Shown here: positions 1-8,595 of the stretch, in pieces | How the letters are laid out: each line of letters starts with the position of its first letter | Numbering within the stretch: position 1 is the first letter of the stretch | From: Schlesneria paludicola DSM 18645 | GTDB lineage: Bacteria > Planctomycetota > Planctomycetia > Planctomycetales > Planctomycetaceae | Direction: 5' to 3' | Assembly: GCF_000255655.1 (NCBI RefSeq) | Contig: NZ_JH636434.1 | Location: 478,896 to 542,895, forward strand | DNA: 64,000 bases | Made by a program: the position numbers and the translations under genes | Notes under the pieces: generated by a model | Told to the model about the DNA's origin: nothing | What the model saw: only the letters and a program-made list of their open reading frames with translations | Database searches by the model: none

Positions 1-100
1 AATTTCCTTTGCGGCTCATCGACCAGGTGATGCCGTTCCGGTTCAACAGTGCCTGGTAAAGTTCGCTGGCGTACTGGATTCCTCGGGGCTTCCGGAACCC
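1..100 (-). pseudogene. IS3-family transposase OrfB fragment (window edge)
   Basis: Read on the minus strand, about 27 codons give the stretch RGIQYASELYQALL followed by NRNGITWSMSRKGN, which matches the rve catalytic region of IS3-family OrfB just after its second catalytic Asp (family form HHSDRGxQYAS...SMSRKGN). Here HHSD is replaced by FRKP, so similarity stops abruptly at RG and the Asp is missing. It runs off the left edge of the window. The element is broken and cannot encode an active transposase from what is visible. Confidence 0.7.
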
Positions 101-439
101 TGCCGACAAATCGGATGGAGTTCTGTAGGCGCGGTAGACGCCGCGACGGATGGTTCGAAGACTTCGCCCATTCCGAAGTCGATCATGTCCGACTTCGTGT
201 AAAGGCCTTGAGTTGGAGCGCGAATTAATTTCTTCCGTTGAGGTATTGGTCGTCCTGAGCCGGCGATGCCCCGCCTTCTTCTTCGAAATGACCTTCACTA
301 ACCTTCCACGAAACACCCCGTTTTACACGGGTTAAGGAGTTTCTGTGAGACGCCGCGATACTTGACGAGACGACTACTAAACGTCACAATACCCCTAGAA
401 AATAGATCTTTTCTACCGACGAACTGAGAAAAACCGAGC
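101..439. other. Gene-free stretch between IS remnant and tRNA scar
   Basis: No recognisable coding region. A perfect 7-bp inverted repeat, TAGAAAA at 396-402 and TTTTCTA at 409-415 with a 6-nt spacer, lies about 25 bp upstream of the tRNA fragment. If the tRNA fragment is an attachment site, this repeat could be an arm-type site, but that is speculative. Confidence 0.4.
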
Positions 440-484
440 GACTGGGGGTCAAGAGGTCGCAGGTTCAAATCCTGTCAGCCCGAC
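440..484 (+). other. 3' half of tRNA-Pro(GGG); probable integration (att) scar
   Basis: The sequence begins inside the anticodon arm (loop CTGGGGG, anticodon GGG, 3' stem strand TCAAG), then variable loop, T-arm (GCAGG / TTCAAAT / CCTGT at 459-475), acceptor 3' strand CAGCCCG and discriminator A at 483. CCA is not encoded. The 5' half is absent: the bases before the loop (AGCGA) do not give the CTTGA needed for the anticodon stem, and no 5' acceptor strand CGGGCTG lies upstream. A tRNA-type terminator follows at once. A 3' fragment that starts at the anticodon loop is the usual outer end left by tyrosine-recombinase elements integrated in tRNA genes. Confidence 0.75.
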
Positions 485-499
485 TTTGTCTGGAAATGA

Positions 500-530
500 G
501 CCCTTCGGCGAGGACGCCGAAGGGCTTTTT
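500..530 (+). terminator. Rho-independent terminator after the tRNA fragment
   Basis: A perfect 11-bp stem (GCCCTTCGGCG, loop AGGA, CGCCGAAGGGC) is followed by five T. It lies 16 bp after the tRNA 3' end and is probably the original tRNA-Pro terminator, showing that the native 3' flank has been kept. Confidence 0.9.
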
Positions 531-902
531 CGTTGTGGGGACAGGAGTTACAGCTCGACGTTCTTGTTCAATTCGCCGGTTGCGATCGAATGACGGCTCG
601 GGTGAATCGACGGAACTCTTTTGATTACGGCATAATGCGTAGTTCAAATCCCGCCGTCAGTCACTACAGCGGCGTAGCGATGGTTCGTGATAGAATCATT
701 GTATAATTCAATTGATCGATTCGAGGGCGGCCGTGTTCGATTTTCCACTATCTAATTCTCTCAATCGTCTCTTAATATCGGGAGTCTCGCAATCCGCTAA
801 GGGACCATCGATGAATGAGCAGCTGCTGCACCCCATCGTGTCCTCGGACAGAGTTCAGAGAATCGCGGCCGAAGAGACCCTGATCTGCCTACGGCAAATG
901 CC
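531..902. other. Intergenic stretch with a possible promoter
   Basis: A perfect -10 box TATAAT lies at 702-707 on the plus strand, without a good -35 at 16-18 bp spacing. It could serve the DUF4241-like gene at 903. A 31-codon frame from the ATG at 811 ends at 906 and overlaps that gene's start; I cannot support it as a gene. Confidence 0.35.
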
Positions 903-1466
903 ATGAAAGAGTACGAAGTCGCGACTCAGGGCGAGCTTCATCGGAGCCTTCCCAAGGGGGAGGAATCCGACTGGATCGAGTTCGCCACTCTGTCGATTGT
1001 CAGCGGCAAACTCCGCGTTTCGGATCCTATGTTCTTCCGAGACCTACCGCCCTCGCCAACTTTCGACGTCGAAAGCGGTACGTACCGAATTATGGTGAAA
1101 ACAATTACCTATCCTGGTGACCGGCGCGTATCGCGATTAAGAGCGATATTAACTGAGCCGTCGTCACTTGGTCCTCGCCTCGACGATGTAGGAGTAGACT
1201 TTGCCCAAGTCGGCATCTTTGATCCGGTCGTTTTGGACGAGGCTGGGGAAAAGATGGATAACGCCGAAAGTGAGAAGATGGTTGCTGATTTGGATGCCAT
1301 CCAAGAGTTTGGTGTGGTCCAGCTTGGTGCCGACGAGCGCGCGATCATGCCCCTCGCCGTCTCGGGGTTTGGGGATGGTGGCTATCCGATTCATGAATTG
1401 CTACTGGACGGCAAGCGAGTGGGTATTGAGGTTGTGTTCATCGGTCTCGAAGTTCTCGCCGGCTAA
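903..1466 (+). CDS. Hypothetical protein, DUF4241-like
   Basis: 187 aa, soluble, no signal peptide. The middle section (GKLRVSDP..., then SGTYRIMVKTITYPGDRRVS, later GVDFAQVGIFDP) resembles DUF4241 proteins, which have a conserved SGKLxVGDP start, a GxYPVxVxxA strand and a VDxGxxxFxD section. DUF4241 proteins have no established biochemical role; some occur near toxin-immunity genes. No clear Shine-Dalgarno precedes the ATG, so the start is uncertain. It sits alone between an integration scar and an IS3 remnant, which fits an accessory cargo gene. Confidence 0.55.
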   Translation: MKEYEVATQGELHRSLPKGEESDWIEFATLSIVSGKLRVSDPMFFRDLPPSPTFDVESGTYRIMVKTITYPGDRRVSRLRAILTEPSSLGPRLDDVGVDFAQVGIFDPVVLDEAGEKMDNAESEKMVADLDAIQEFGVVQLGADERAIMPLAVSGFGDGGYPIHELLLDGKRVGIEVVFIGLEVLAG

Positions 1467-1704
1467 CCAGTCGCTACACCTGACCGAGGCGGCATAGCGT
1501 AATTTTAGGGTTCATCGCCACCCCAGCCGTCGCTACGGGTGATCGGTGTTGTCACGGTCCGCCACCATCGGGTTATCGGGTGACAATGAGCCGGAAGCTG
1601 GTTTCCCAACTCCGGACGCCGGCCAGAAAAAGTTCTAACGGTGTCTTGTCGTCCCGATTTACATTTCCTAACGACTTCGCACTTCGGTCGGAGTCAGGTA
1701 AGGG
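1467..1704. other. Intergenic stretch
   Basis: Just after the stop, two short related segments occur (CAGTCGCTACACC near 1470 and CCGTCGCTACGGG near 1530), possibly small dispersed repeats. Nothing else is recognised up to the terminator at 1705. Confidence 0.3.
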
Positions 1705-1743
1705 AAAAAAGCTTTGTTGGCACTTCGCCAACAGAGCTTTTTT
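1705..1743. terminator. Bidirectional Rho-independent terminator
   Basis: A 17-bp stem with one mismatch: AAAAAAGCTTTGTTGGC at 1705-1721, a 5-nt loop, and GCCAACAGAGCTTTTTT at 1727-1743, followed by CTTTTT. The A-tract and T-tract make it usable in both directions. No gene ends immediately upstream, so the transcript it ends is unclear. Confidence 0.85.
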
Positions 1744-1817
1744 CTTTTTGCCGCACGGCGCCATTTAAATTCTGGCGATCCGTGAGACCAGTGTACTTTT
1801 GAACGGGCGACGGTGCG

Positions 1818-1961
1818 TTACTGATCTTGCCAGCTCCGCAGCATGTTCTCACGGAGATCAAGGCGGCGTGGCACTTCCGCAAACGAAAGCTGCTGGATCA
1901 GGACCATCTGAACCGCTTCTCGCGTAAACGCTTCGACAAACTGTCGATGGTCTCTCGGCAT
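1818..1961 (-). pseudogene. IS3-family transposase OrfA fragment
   Basis: A 47-codon minus-strand frame begins MPRDHRQFVEAFTREAVQMV and continues with SFAEVPRRLDLRENMLRSW before a stop. This is the N-terminal helix-turn-helix of IS3 OrfA (family form RRxYxxEFKxEAVxLV...SxAEVARxLGVxxxTLxxW). Complete OrfA proteins are about 90-100 aa, so the leucine-zipper half is lost. It has the same strand and relative order as the OrfB fragment at 1-100, but 1.7 kb of unrelated DNA separates them. Confidence 0.75.
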
Positions 1962-2091
1962 CGCGGAGTCTCCTTTCAATTAGAGTACACTCGATCCCGA
2001 GCTCCCACAAAACGTGGGCAAGTCCAAAGCGATCACATCACGGCCATCAAAACGACACCACCACCTCCGTCACTCGAAGTGCAACATGTCG

Positions 2092-2117
2092 GCTCATCAC
2101 TCGCATGAGTGACGAGC
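2092..2117 (-). terminator. Candidate hairpin downstream of the SDR gene
   Basis: An 11-bp inverted repeat with one mismatch (GCTCATCACTC, loop GCAT, GAGTGACGAGC) sits 35 bp beyond the stop of the SDR gene read on the minus strand. It lacks a strong T-tract, so the terminator role is tentative. Confidence 0.4.
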
Positions 2118-2152
2118 AACTAATGCTGGCTTGGGATGGTCACGACGTTGAA

Positions 2153-2941
2153 TCAGAAACAGGCTTGAACAACTCCTCCATCGACCCTTAATGCGGCGCC
2201 GTTCGTAGCGGACGCCAGCGGGCTGCACACATACGCCACTAAACTTGCAACTTCCTCGGTCGTGATAAAACGCTTCAGCAACGATGTCGGCCGTACTGTC
2301 TTGAAAAACTCCTTCTCAAATTCAGCGAACGGTTGACCACCGCTAATTTGATTTACGAATTCCTCGACCCCAGCCGAATGCGTCGGCCCAGGCAACACCG
2401 CATTGACTGTAACGGCTGTCCCTGCACACGACTCAGCCAATCCACGAGAAACCGCCAACTGTGCCGTCTTGGTCATACCGTAGTGAATCATTCCGACTGG
2501 AGTATTAATCGAGCTCTCACTGCTGATAAAAACAATCCGGCCCCATCCGCGATTCTTCATGCCCGGCAGATAGATGCGGCTGAGACGAATACCGCTGAGA
2601 ACATTCACCTCGAAGAAACGCTGCCAGTCGTCGTCGGTAATTTGCTCGAATGGCAGCGATTCGAAAATCCCCAGATTGTTCACCAAGATATCCACCATCG
2701 GGAACTTCAAGGCGAGCATTTCGGCCGACTGTGACTTTGAAAGGTCGCCGGCGAACCCCTCAATTGATGCCGTCGGTACTGTCTTAAGAATCTCATGGAC
2801 AGCGTCGTCAACGGACGCTTCTGTGCGGCCGTTGACGACAACTCGTGATCCTTCGCGCGCCAAGGCAGTTGCAATCGCTAGACCGATCCCCTTCGTGGAA
2901 CCTGAGACAAGTGCAAGCTTATTCGTTAGTTTCAAGTCCAT
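2153..2941 (-). CDS. SDR family NAD(P)-dependent oxidoreductase
   Basis: 262 aa, the usual length for a classical short-chain dehydrogenase. It has the dinucleotide-binding motif GSTKGIG (residues 14-20), the NNLG motif (NNAG in most members), the catalytic Ser in FISSES and the YGMTK Tyr/Lys pair, and a C-terminal VDGG. The Arg in VNGRT after beta-2 suggests NADP(H). The substrate cannot be told from sequence; many such proteins are annotated as 3-oxoacyl-ACP reductase-like. It is monocistronic, 392 bp from the next gene upstream. Confidence 0.93.
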   Translation of the reverse strand: MDLKLTNKLALVSGSTKGIGLAIATALAREGSRVVVNGRTEASVDDAVHEILKTVPTASIEGFAGDLSKSQSAEMLALKFPMVDILVNNLGIFESLPFEQITDDDWQRFFEVNVLSGIRLSRIYLPGMKNRGWGRIVFISSESSINTPVGMIHYGMTKTAQLAVSRGLAESCAGTAVTVNAVLPGPTHSAGVEEFVNQISGGQPFAEFEKEFFKTVRPTSLLKRFITTEEVASLVAYVCSPLASATNGAALRVDGGVVQACF

Positions 2942-3333
2942 GGAAATATCCTCTCAAAGGTGTCACGGGGCGATTGGCCACACGATGAAATTGTCTTACG
3001 CTACCGTAACCCGGCAAACCAACCCCAGTGTTTCCCGCCTCTGCAATCACAACGTCTGCCAGAGAATCGCCTCAATGAGGGAGCGTCTTCTCGTCGACAG
3101 ATGAAGCAACAACGATGCCATGCTGAAAATGAGAAGTTCGCCGGGTTCAATTCAAAAATGGCGGTCGAATTCACGAATTATTTTCGAAAGAGTGAGGCCT
3201 TCGCGGAAGAAAAACGACCACCCAGATAAGAGGGCTACCCGTCCGACCGTGAGTCTGTATTCAAACAATCCAAAGGCCCAAAAACATTCGGAATGCACGA
3301 CGTCCCAATGCGTGAAACACCGGGCGCTCGGAA
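2942..3333. other. Intergenic, nothing recognised
   Basis: Upstream of the SDR gene and downstream of the response regulator. Short overlapping frames exist on both strands but none resembles a known protein, and I see no strong hairpin. Confidence 0.3.
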
Positions 3334-4785
3334 TTACGATTGATCGCCGTCTTCAGTTTCAACACTTTGCGTGACACGCATCCCGAGTTCGCGAAGTTTC
3401 AAACGTAAGGTTTGACGGGCGATACCGAGCAAACGTGCCGCCTGATGTTGATTTCCCCCGCTATTTTCAAGCGCAAGTTTCAGCAACAACCGATCAACCT
3501 CGCGGTGTGTCTCGTCGTATAAATCAGTGACATCAGGATGCAATCGTTCGCGGATGAAGGACTCCAGATTTAAATCGTTCGCCGGAGTCGACGAGGGATT
3601 GGCGGAATCACTCCCCCCCACAAGCATTTCGGGCAAAAACCCCGGCAGTAAGACCGGGCCACTCGCACGCAAGAGCGCCTGTTTCAACAAGCTTTGAAGC
3701 TCCCGAATATTCCCCGGCCATCCGTAATCGCGTAGTTGACTCATTGCCTCAGGCGACACCGTACGTACGTCGCGACTGAGTTCCCGGCTGAATCGTTTCA
3801 CAAAATGTCGGACGAGCATCTCAATGTCATCGCCCCGATCACGTAACGGGGGAAGGTCGATTGCGAATACCCCCAGGCGGTAATACAGGTCGGACCGAAA
3901 CTTACCCTCCCGCGACCATACTTGCAGGTCACGGTGAGTCGCCGCGATGAGTCGCACATCTGTCCGAACAGTTTCATTTCCTCCCACTCGTTCGAACGTC
4001 TGATCTTGTAGCACTCGAAGAATTTTGGGCTGCAGAGTCAGTGGCATATCGCCAATTTCGTCAAGGAAAATCGTTCCCCCGTTGCATTGCTCGAATTTCC
4101 CGATACGACGACGATCGGCACCAGTGAAGGCACCTTTTTCGTGCCCGAACAATTCACTTTCAAGAAGGTTTTCGGGAATAGCAGCGCAATTCAGTGCTAA
4201 AAATGGGGCTCGCGAACGAACCCCGTGCTGATAGATGGCCCTCGCAACAGCGTCTTTGCCAGTGCCGCTCTCTCCGGTGATGAGCACCGGCACATCCTGT
4301 GCAGCTACACGACCGATGGCCTTGTAGACTTCCCTCATTGACGTGCAATTTCCGACAATCGCACCTTCGATATCACAATCCGAGGCGGTCTCTGTCACGA
4401 CCGCTGGCTCCCTCATTCGACGGGACACTTCAAGCGCCTCGCCAATCAAGTGGCGGAGTTGATGCAGGTCGAGAGGTTTGAAAAGGTAATCATAGGCGCC
4501 CTGCTTCATGGCTTCGATTGCCGCGTCCGCTCCTTTTGCGGTGGTAACGAAGATCACGGGGATGCGCGCATCGATTTGGCGGACCCGTTGATAGACTTCC
4601 AATCCGGATTGATCAGGCAGACGCAGGTCAAGGAAAATCAGGTCGGGAGGTCTGTTGGCGGTCTTTTTTAAACCCTCCGCACCGCTCCGTGCGACTTCGA
4701 CGCGATGGCCCAAACCCGAGATCGTCGATCGCAATTGTTCAGCAACGATTTCCGGATCATCATCAATCAGCAAAAGGGTTGCCAT
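3334..4785 (-). CDS. Sigma-54-dependent response regulator (NtrC/AtoC type)
   Basis: 483 aa in three domains. An N-terminal receiver has the acidic triad DDD at 8-10 and phospho-acceptor Asp53 in FLDLRLP. The central AAA+ domain has Walker A GESGTGKD (about 175), the sigma-54-contacting GAFTGA loop in HEKGAFTGADRR and Walker B IFLDEIGD. A C-terminal Fis-type helix-turn-helix lies at about 445-475 (NQHQAARLLGIARQTLRLKL). All residues needed for ATP hydrolysis and sigma-54 contact are visible, so it should be a full enhancer-binding activator. It diverges from the hybrid kinase at 4960 across 174 bp and is probably its partner. Three sigma-54 promoters elsewhere in the window are possible targets. 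Confidence 0.95.
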   Translation of the reverse strand: MATLLLIDDDPEIVAEQLRSTISGLGHRVEVARSGAEGLKKTANRPPDLIFLDLRLPDQSGLEVYQRVRQIDARIPVIFVTTAKGADAAIEAMKQGAYDYLFKPLDLHQLRHLIGEALEVSRRMREPAVVTETASDCDIEGAIVGNCTSMREVYKAIGRVAAQDVPVLITGESGTGKDAVARAIYQHGVRSRAPFLALNCAAIPENLLESELFGHEKGAFTGADRRRIGKFEQCNGGTIFLDEIGDMPLTLQPKILRVLQDQTFERVGGNETVRTDVRLIAATHRDLQVWSREGKFRSDLYYRLGVFAIDLPPLRDRGDDIEMLVRHFVKRFSRELSRDVRTVSPEAMSQLRDYGWPGNIRELQSLLKQALLRASGPVLLPGFLPEMLVGGSDSANPSSTPANDLNLESFIRERLHPDVTDLYDETHREVDRLLLKLALENSGGNQHQAARLLGIARQTLRLKLRELGMRVTQSVETEDGDQS

Positions 4786-4959
4786 TCGCCAGCCAAAAGA
4801 AGCGTAAATTTTTCGAAAACCGATCGGGCGTCATTCTCAATCAAACCACATAGAATGTCCAGCAGACGCTGGCTGCATCGATTGACCAAGAAACGGAGAT
4901 TCACCTTCTGGCATTCGACTCGCAGTTCGCTATAGGACTTCGCGACACGAGGAATTCGG

Positions 4960-7900
4960 ATGTACGAAATACGACGCACCAGATATCTCGCCTACTGCGT
5001 GGCGGTGCTCGCTCCGGTCGTTTCACTCCTGATGCGTTGGCCTCTATGGCCAATCCTCGAGGATCGCCTTCCGCACATGACGTATTTTCCTGGCGTCGCC
5101 ATCGCCGCGTACTACGGCGGTCTTCGGCCTGGACTGTTCGCGACCTTTCTCAGTTCATTGGCAGCGGTCTATTTTCTTCTGGTCACGCAGAGTTCCCATG
5201 CAATGTCTTACGCCCACATCAGCGTTGGATTTTGCTTGTTCGTCTTGATAGGCACACTGCTAAGCGTGCTCAGCGAGTCTCTGCATAGGACCAGACGCCG
5301 CCTTCTGGCCAATGAACGGCGTTGGGCCGAAGAGGCACTTCGTGAAGCCGAAGAACGCTTCCGCCAGATGGCGGCGAATATCCAAGAAATCTTCTGGCTT
5401 TTTGACACTCGCGAAGATCGAGTGAGCTACGTGAGCCCTGGCTACGAAGCCGTTTGGGGGCGGAGTTGTCAGAGTCTTTACGAGCAACCAGATTCGTGGA
5501 ACGAAAGCATTCATCCCGAAGATCGCAAGAAGGCCATCGAATGCATGGAAAAGTGCAGACACGGTGTCTTCTCGGAATTAGAATTTCGCATCATGCGACC
5601 CGACAACTCGGTTCGCTGGATACGGAGTCGCGCATTCCTGATCGACAAATCATCCAGCGACTTTCGTCGTTTTGCCGGACTGGCTGAAGACATCACGGAT
5701 CGCAAACGAGCCGAAGAAGCACTTCGCGAAAGTGAGCAACGATTTCGTACGTTTGTCAACCACGCCTCGGATGCGTTTTTCCTCCATGACGAAAAGCACG
5801 TGGTCTTAGACGTGAATCGTCAGGCTTGCGAAAGCTTGGGTTATTCGCGGGATGAGTTGATCGGAATGAGTCCAACCGATTTCGATATTCACTTGACCCC
5901 TTCCGAGATCGATGAGATCAGCCGCAAACTTCAAGATGGACGAATATTTGCCTTCGAATCGCGACATCGCCGAAAGAATGAGACCGTTTTCCCCGTGGAG
6001 ATTAGAGGCCAGGCGTTTTGGGAAGGTGGCCGACGATTCACCGTCGCATTGGTGAGGGATATCACCGAACGAAAGCGAGTCGAAGAAGCGTTGCGAGAGA
6101 GTGAACGCCGTTGGCGTAGCCTGACCGAAGCGCTGCCACAATTGGTCTGGACCGCTACGTCGGATGGTGCCTGCGACTATTTCAGCACTCAGTGGACCCA
6201 TCACACGGGAATGAGGGAAAGCCAGCTATTGGGCTGGCAATGGATGGAAGTGCTCCATCCCGACGATCAAGCTGCAACTCGGCAGTGCTGGTTAGACTCA
6301 GTCGCCGGGCGCAGGACTTATGACGTGGAGTACCGCATCCTCGGATCGGATGGCGAATATCGCTGGTTCAAAACGCGAGGCGTGCCGATTCGAGACAGTG
6401 TCGGGAGCATCTTCAAGTGGTTTGGTACCTGCACCGATATCACCGATGCCAAGCTGGCCGAAGACGAGTTGCGCGTGGCGAAGGAGACTGCGGAATCTGC
6501 GAACAGAGCGAAGGGCGAGTTCCTCGCCAATGTCAGCCACGAAATTCGCACACCAATGAACGCGATTCTTGGGCTGACCGAATTGACCCTCGACACCTCA
6601 TTGAGTGATATCCAGCGACAATCGCTTAGTACTGTGAAATCCGCCGCCGACAATTTATTGACGATCATTAACGACTTGCTTGATTTCTCGAAGATCGAAG
6701 CCGGCAAGCTGGAGCTGTTTCCCTCAAACTTTTCACTCCGAACCGTGCTGGGTGATACGCTTCGCGCATTGGCGGTGCGAGCGCATAAGAAAGGACTTGA
6801 ACTCGTTTGCCATATTCAGGATGACGTCGTTGACTCACTGATTGGCGATCCAGGCCGACTGCGACAGGTGTTGCTGAATCTCATCGGTAATGCGATTAAG
6901 TTTACCGATGAAGGAGAGGTGGTTGTGAGTGTCGAAACGGTGTCTGGCGTTCTGCCTCACTGCGACGTTGCGCTAGAGTTCTCTGTGCGAGACACCGGGA
7001 TCGGTATCCCGTTTGAAAAGCAGGAGACAATTTTCAACGCGTTTGAACAAGAGGATGCTTCAACCACACGCAAGTATGGTGGAACTGGACTGGGGTTAAC
7101 GATTGCCGCGAGGCTCGTCGCCTGCATGGGTGGAGAGATCCTCGTTGAAAGCGAGATTGGCTCGGGAAGTCGATTCAGTTTCTCCGCCCGCTTCAAGCAT
7201 CAACCATTGTCATCCGTCCCAGCCCCTTCAGCATCAGCAGATCTGCTTTATCAACTAAAGGTCCTCATCGTCGACGACAATGCGACCAATCGCAGTATTT
7301 TGGGCGAATGGTTGCGTCGATGGAAGATGAATCCATGCACGGTAAGCGATGGGATTGCGGCAATCGACATCCTCGCTGAAGCGTTTAATGCAGGGCAGCC
7401 GTTTGCGCTTGTGCTGCTCGATCTGCGTATGCCAGAAATGGATGGTCTCGAGGTCGTGACTCGCATTCGTGAGATTCCTGGCTTGTCGAATGTCCGTGTT
7501 GTCCTTCTCAGTTCGGAAGATCGCCCCGGGGACATCGCGCGCACTCGTGATTTGGGAATTAAGGCTCAACTGCTTAAGCCATTTCAGCAGTCGGAATTGC
7601 TCGAAACGATCTATCGAGTCATGAATGGGGCAATCCCGCAGCAACCAAACCAGACTGACGAGCCACGAATACCGACTGAGAGAGCCGCCCGACCTCTTTC
7701 CTCTCGCGTGGCACCATTAAGGATTCTTGCGGCTGAAGACCACGACTTCAATGCACAGCTTTTGGACCAACTCCTTTCCGGCCAGGGCCACGACGTGCAC
7801 ATGGCAACGGATGGCAAACAGGCGCTCGCCCAGGCAATTCATGGCGAATATGACCTCATGCTTCTCGATATCCACATGCCAGAGTTAGATGGATTTCAAG

Positions 7901-8457
7901 TCATCAAGGCGATTCGTGAACACGAGAAAAACGTTGGAAACCATTTGCCAGTGATTGCCTTAACCGCACGTTCCGCGAAAGCAGATCGAGAAAGGTGCCT
8001 TGCCTCTGGTATGGATGATTTTCTGCCCAAGCCTTTTAAGGCTGCGGACCTATTTGCGGCGATTGAACGAGTCGCGGGCCTCCATTGGACGAACGAACGT
8101 TCTTCACGTCATCTACTGAACATGCCTGTGCTATTGGCGGCATGTGGAGATAACGACGCCATACTTCAACGGATTTGTGCGGCCTTAAAGGCCGGACTTC
8201 CAATTCATATGAAAGCAATTCAGGATGCCATCCGAGAGGGGGATGCAGTCCGGCTGCGCGAGACCGCTCACAAGGTTTGTGGGATGGTCGGGACATTCTC
8301 CACGGTGGCAGGAGAAGTTGCCTCTGAACTTGAAGATCACGCTGAGCAGGGTCGGCTCGAAGGTATTGAGCCACTCGTCGATCGGCTGGCATTTTTGGCT
8401 GAGGAACTCTTAAAACTGACGAGCGACCTTTCAATCGCAGCTCTTCATAAATCGTAA
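4960..8457 (+). CDS. Hybrid sensor histidine kinase (PAS x3, two receivers, Hpt)
   Basis: 1165 aa. The N-terminus has several membrane helices (about residues 8-110) resembling the DUF4118/KdpD sensor region. Three PAS/PAC modules follow, each linked by repeated helices of the type ERKRVEEALRESE. The HisKA box FLANVSHEIRTPMNAIL carries His527. The HATPase_c domain has N, G1 (DTGIGIP) and G2 (GGTGLGLTI) boxes. Two receiver domains start near 766 (VLIVDDNATNR; Asp in LLDLRMPEMDG) and 922 (ILAAEDHDFNA; Asp in LLDIHMPELDG), and a C-terminal Hpt has His1104 in ETAHKVCG. This is a complete internal phosphorelay. It is divergent from the NtrC-type regulator, the likely output. Confidence 0.95.
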   Translation: MYEIRRTRYLAYCVAVLAPVVSLLMRWPLWPILEDRLPHMTYFPGVAIAAYYGGLRPGLFATFLSSLAAVYFLLVTQSSHAMSYAHISVGFCLFVLIGTLLSVLSESLHRTRRRLLANERRWAEEALREAEERFRQMAANIQEIFWLFDTREDRVSYVSPGYEAVWGRSCQSLYEQPDSWNESIHPEDRKKAIECMEKCRHGVFSELEFRIMRPDNSVRWIRSRAFLIDKSSSDFRRFAGLAEDITDRKRAEEALRESEQRFRTFVNHASDAFFLHDEKHVVLDVNRQACESLGYSRDELIGMSPTDFDIHLTPSEIDEISRKLQDGRIFAFESRHRRKNETVFPVEIRGQAFWEGGRRFTVALVRDITERKRVEEALRESERRWRSLTEALPQLVWTATSDGACDYFSTQWTHHTGMRESQLLGWQWMEVLHPDDQAATRQCWLDSVAGRRTYDVEYRILGSDGEYRWFKTRGVPIRDSVGSIFKWFGTCTDITDAKLAEDELRVAKETAESANRAKGEFLANVSHEIRTPMNAILGLTELTLDTSLSDIQRQSLSTVKSAADNLLTIINDLLDFSKIEAGKLELFPSNFSLRTVLGDTLRALAVRAHKKGLELVCHIQDDVVDSLIGDPGRLRQVLLNLIGNAIKFTDEGEVVVSVETVSGVLPHCDVALEFSVRDTGIGIPFEKQETIFNAFEQEDASTTRKYGGTGLGLTIAARLVACMGGEILVESEIGSGSRFSFSARFKHQPLSSVPAPSASADLLYQLKVLIVDDNATNRSILGEWLRRWKMNPCTVSDGIAAIDILAEAFNAGQPFALVLLDLRMPEMDGLEVVTRIREIPGLSNVRVVLLSSEDRPGDIARTRDLGIKAQLLKPFQQSELLETIYRVMNGAIPQQPNQTDEPRIPTERAARPLSSRVAPLRILAAEDHDFNAQLLDQLLSGQGHDVHMATDGKQALAQAIHGEYDLMLLDIHMPELDGFQVIKAIREHEKNVGNHLPVIALTARSAKADRERCLASGMDDFLPKPFKAADLFAAIERVAGLHWTNERSSRHLLNMPVLLAACGDNDAILQRICAALKAGLPIHMKAIQDAIREGDAVRLRETAHKVCGMVGTFSTVAGEVASELEDHAEQGRLEGIEPLVDRLAFLAEELLKLTSDLSIAALHKS

Positions 8458-8595
8458 TGGCAAATTCAATCCGGCCGAGTCGTGTTTCGTGGCGCGACCA
8501 TCCGCCGGCGTCACCAAATGAAAGCACTGTCGAGCCGCTCACATAACTGGCGCGTTTTCGGAACGTCGATCGAGACACGGATTGTGTTCGTTTCG

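Noticed and set aside
620-665. Second tRNA-like T-loop (GTTCAAATC) near 642
   Set aside because: The flanking bases do not form a T-stem and no anticodon arm can be drawn.
4768-4783. Sigma-54-like TGGC-N7-TTGC on the minus strand at the response regulator start
   Set aside because: It lies inside the first codons of the gene (ATG GCA ACC CTT TTG), downstream of the start, and only reflects the coding sequence.
4905-4925. Weak -24/-12-like TGGCATTCGACTCGC upstream of the hybrid kinase
   Set aside because: The -12 part is TCGC instead of TTGC; too weak to list as a promoter.
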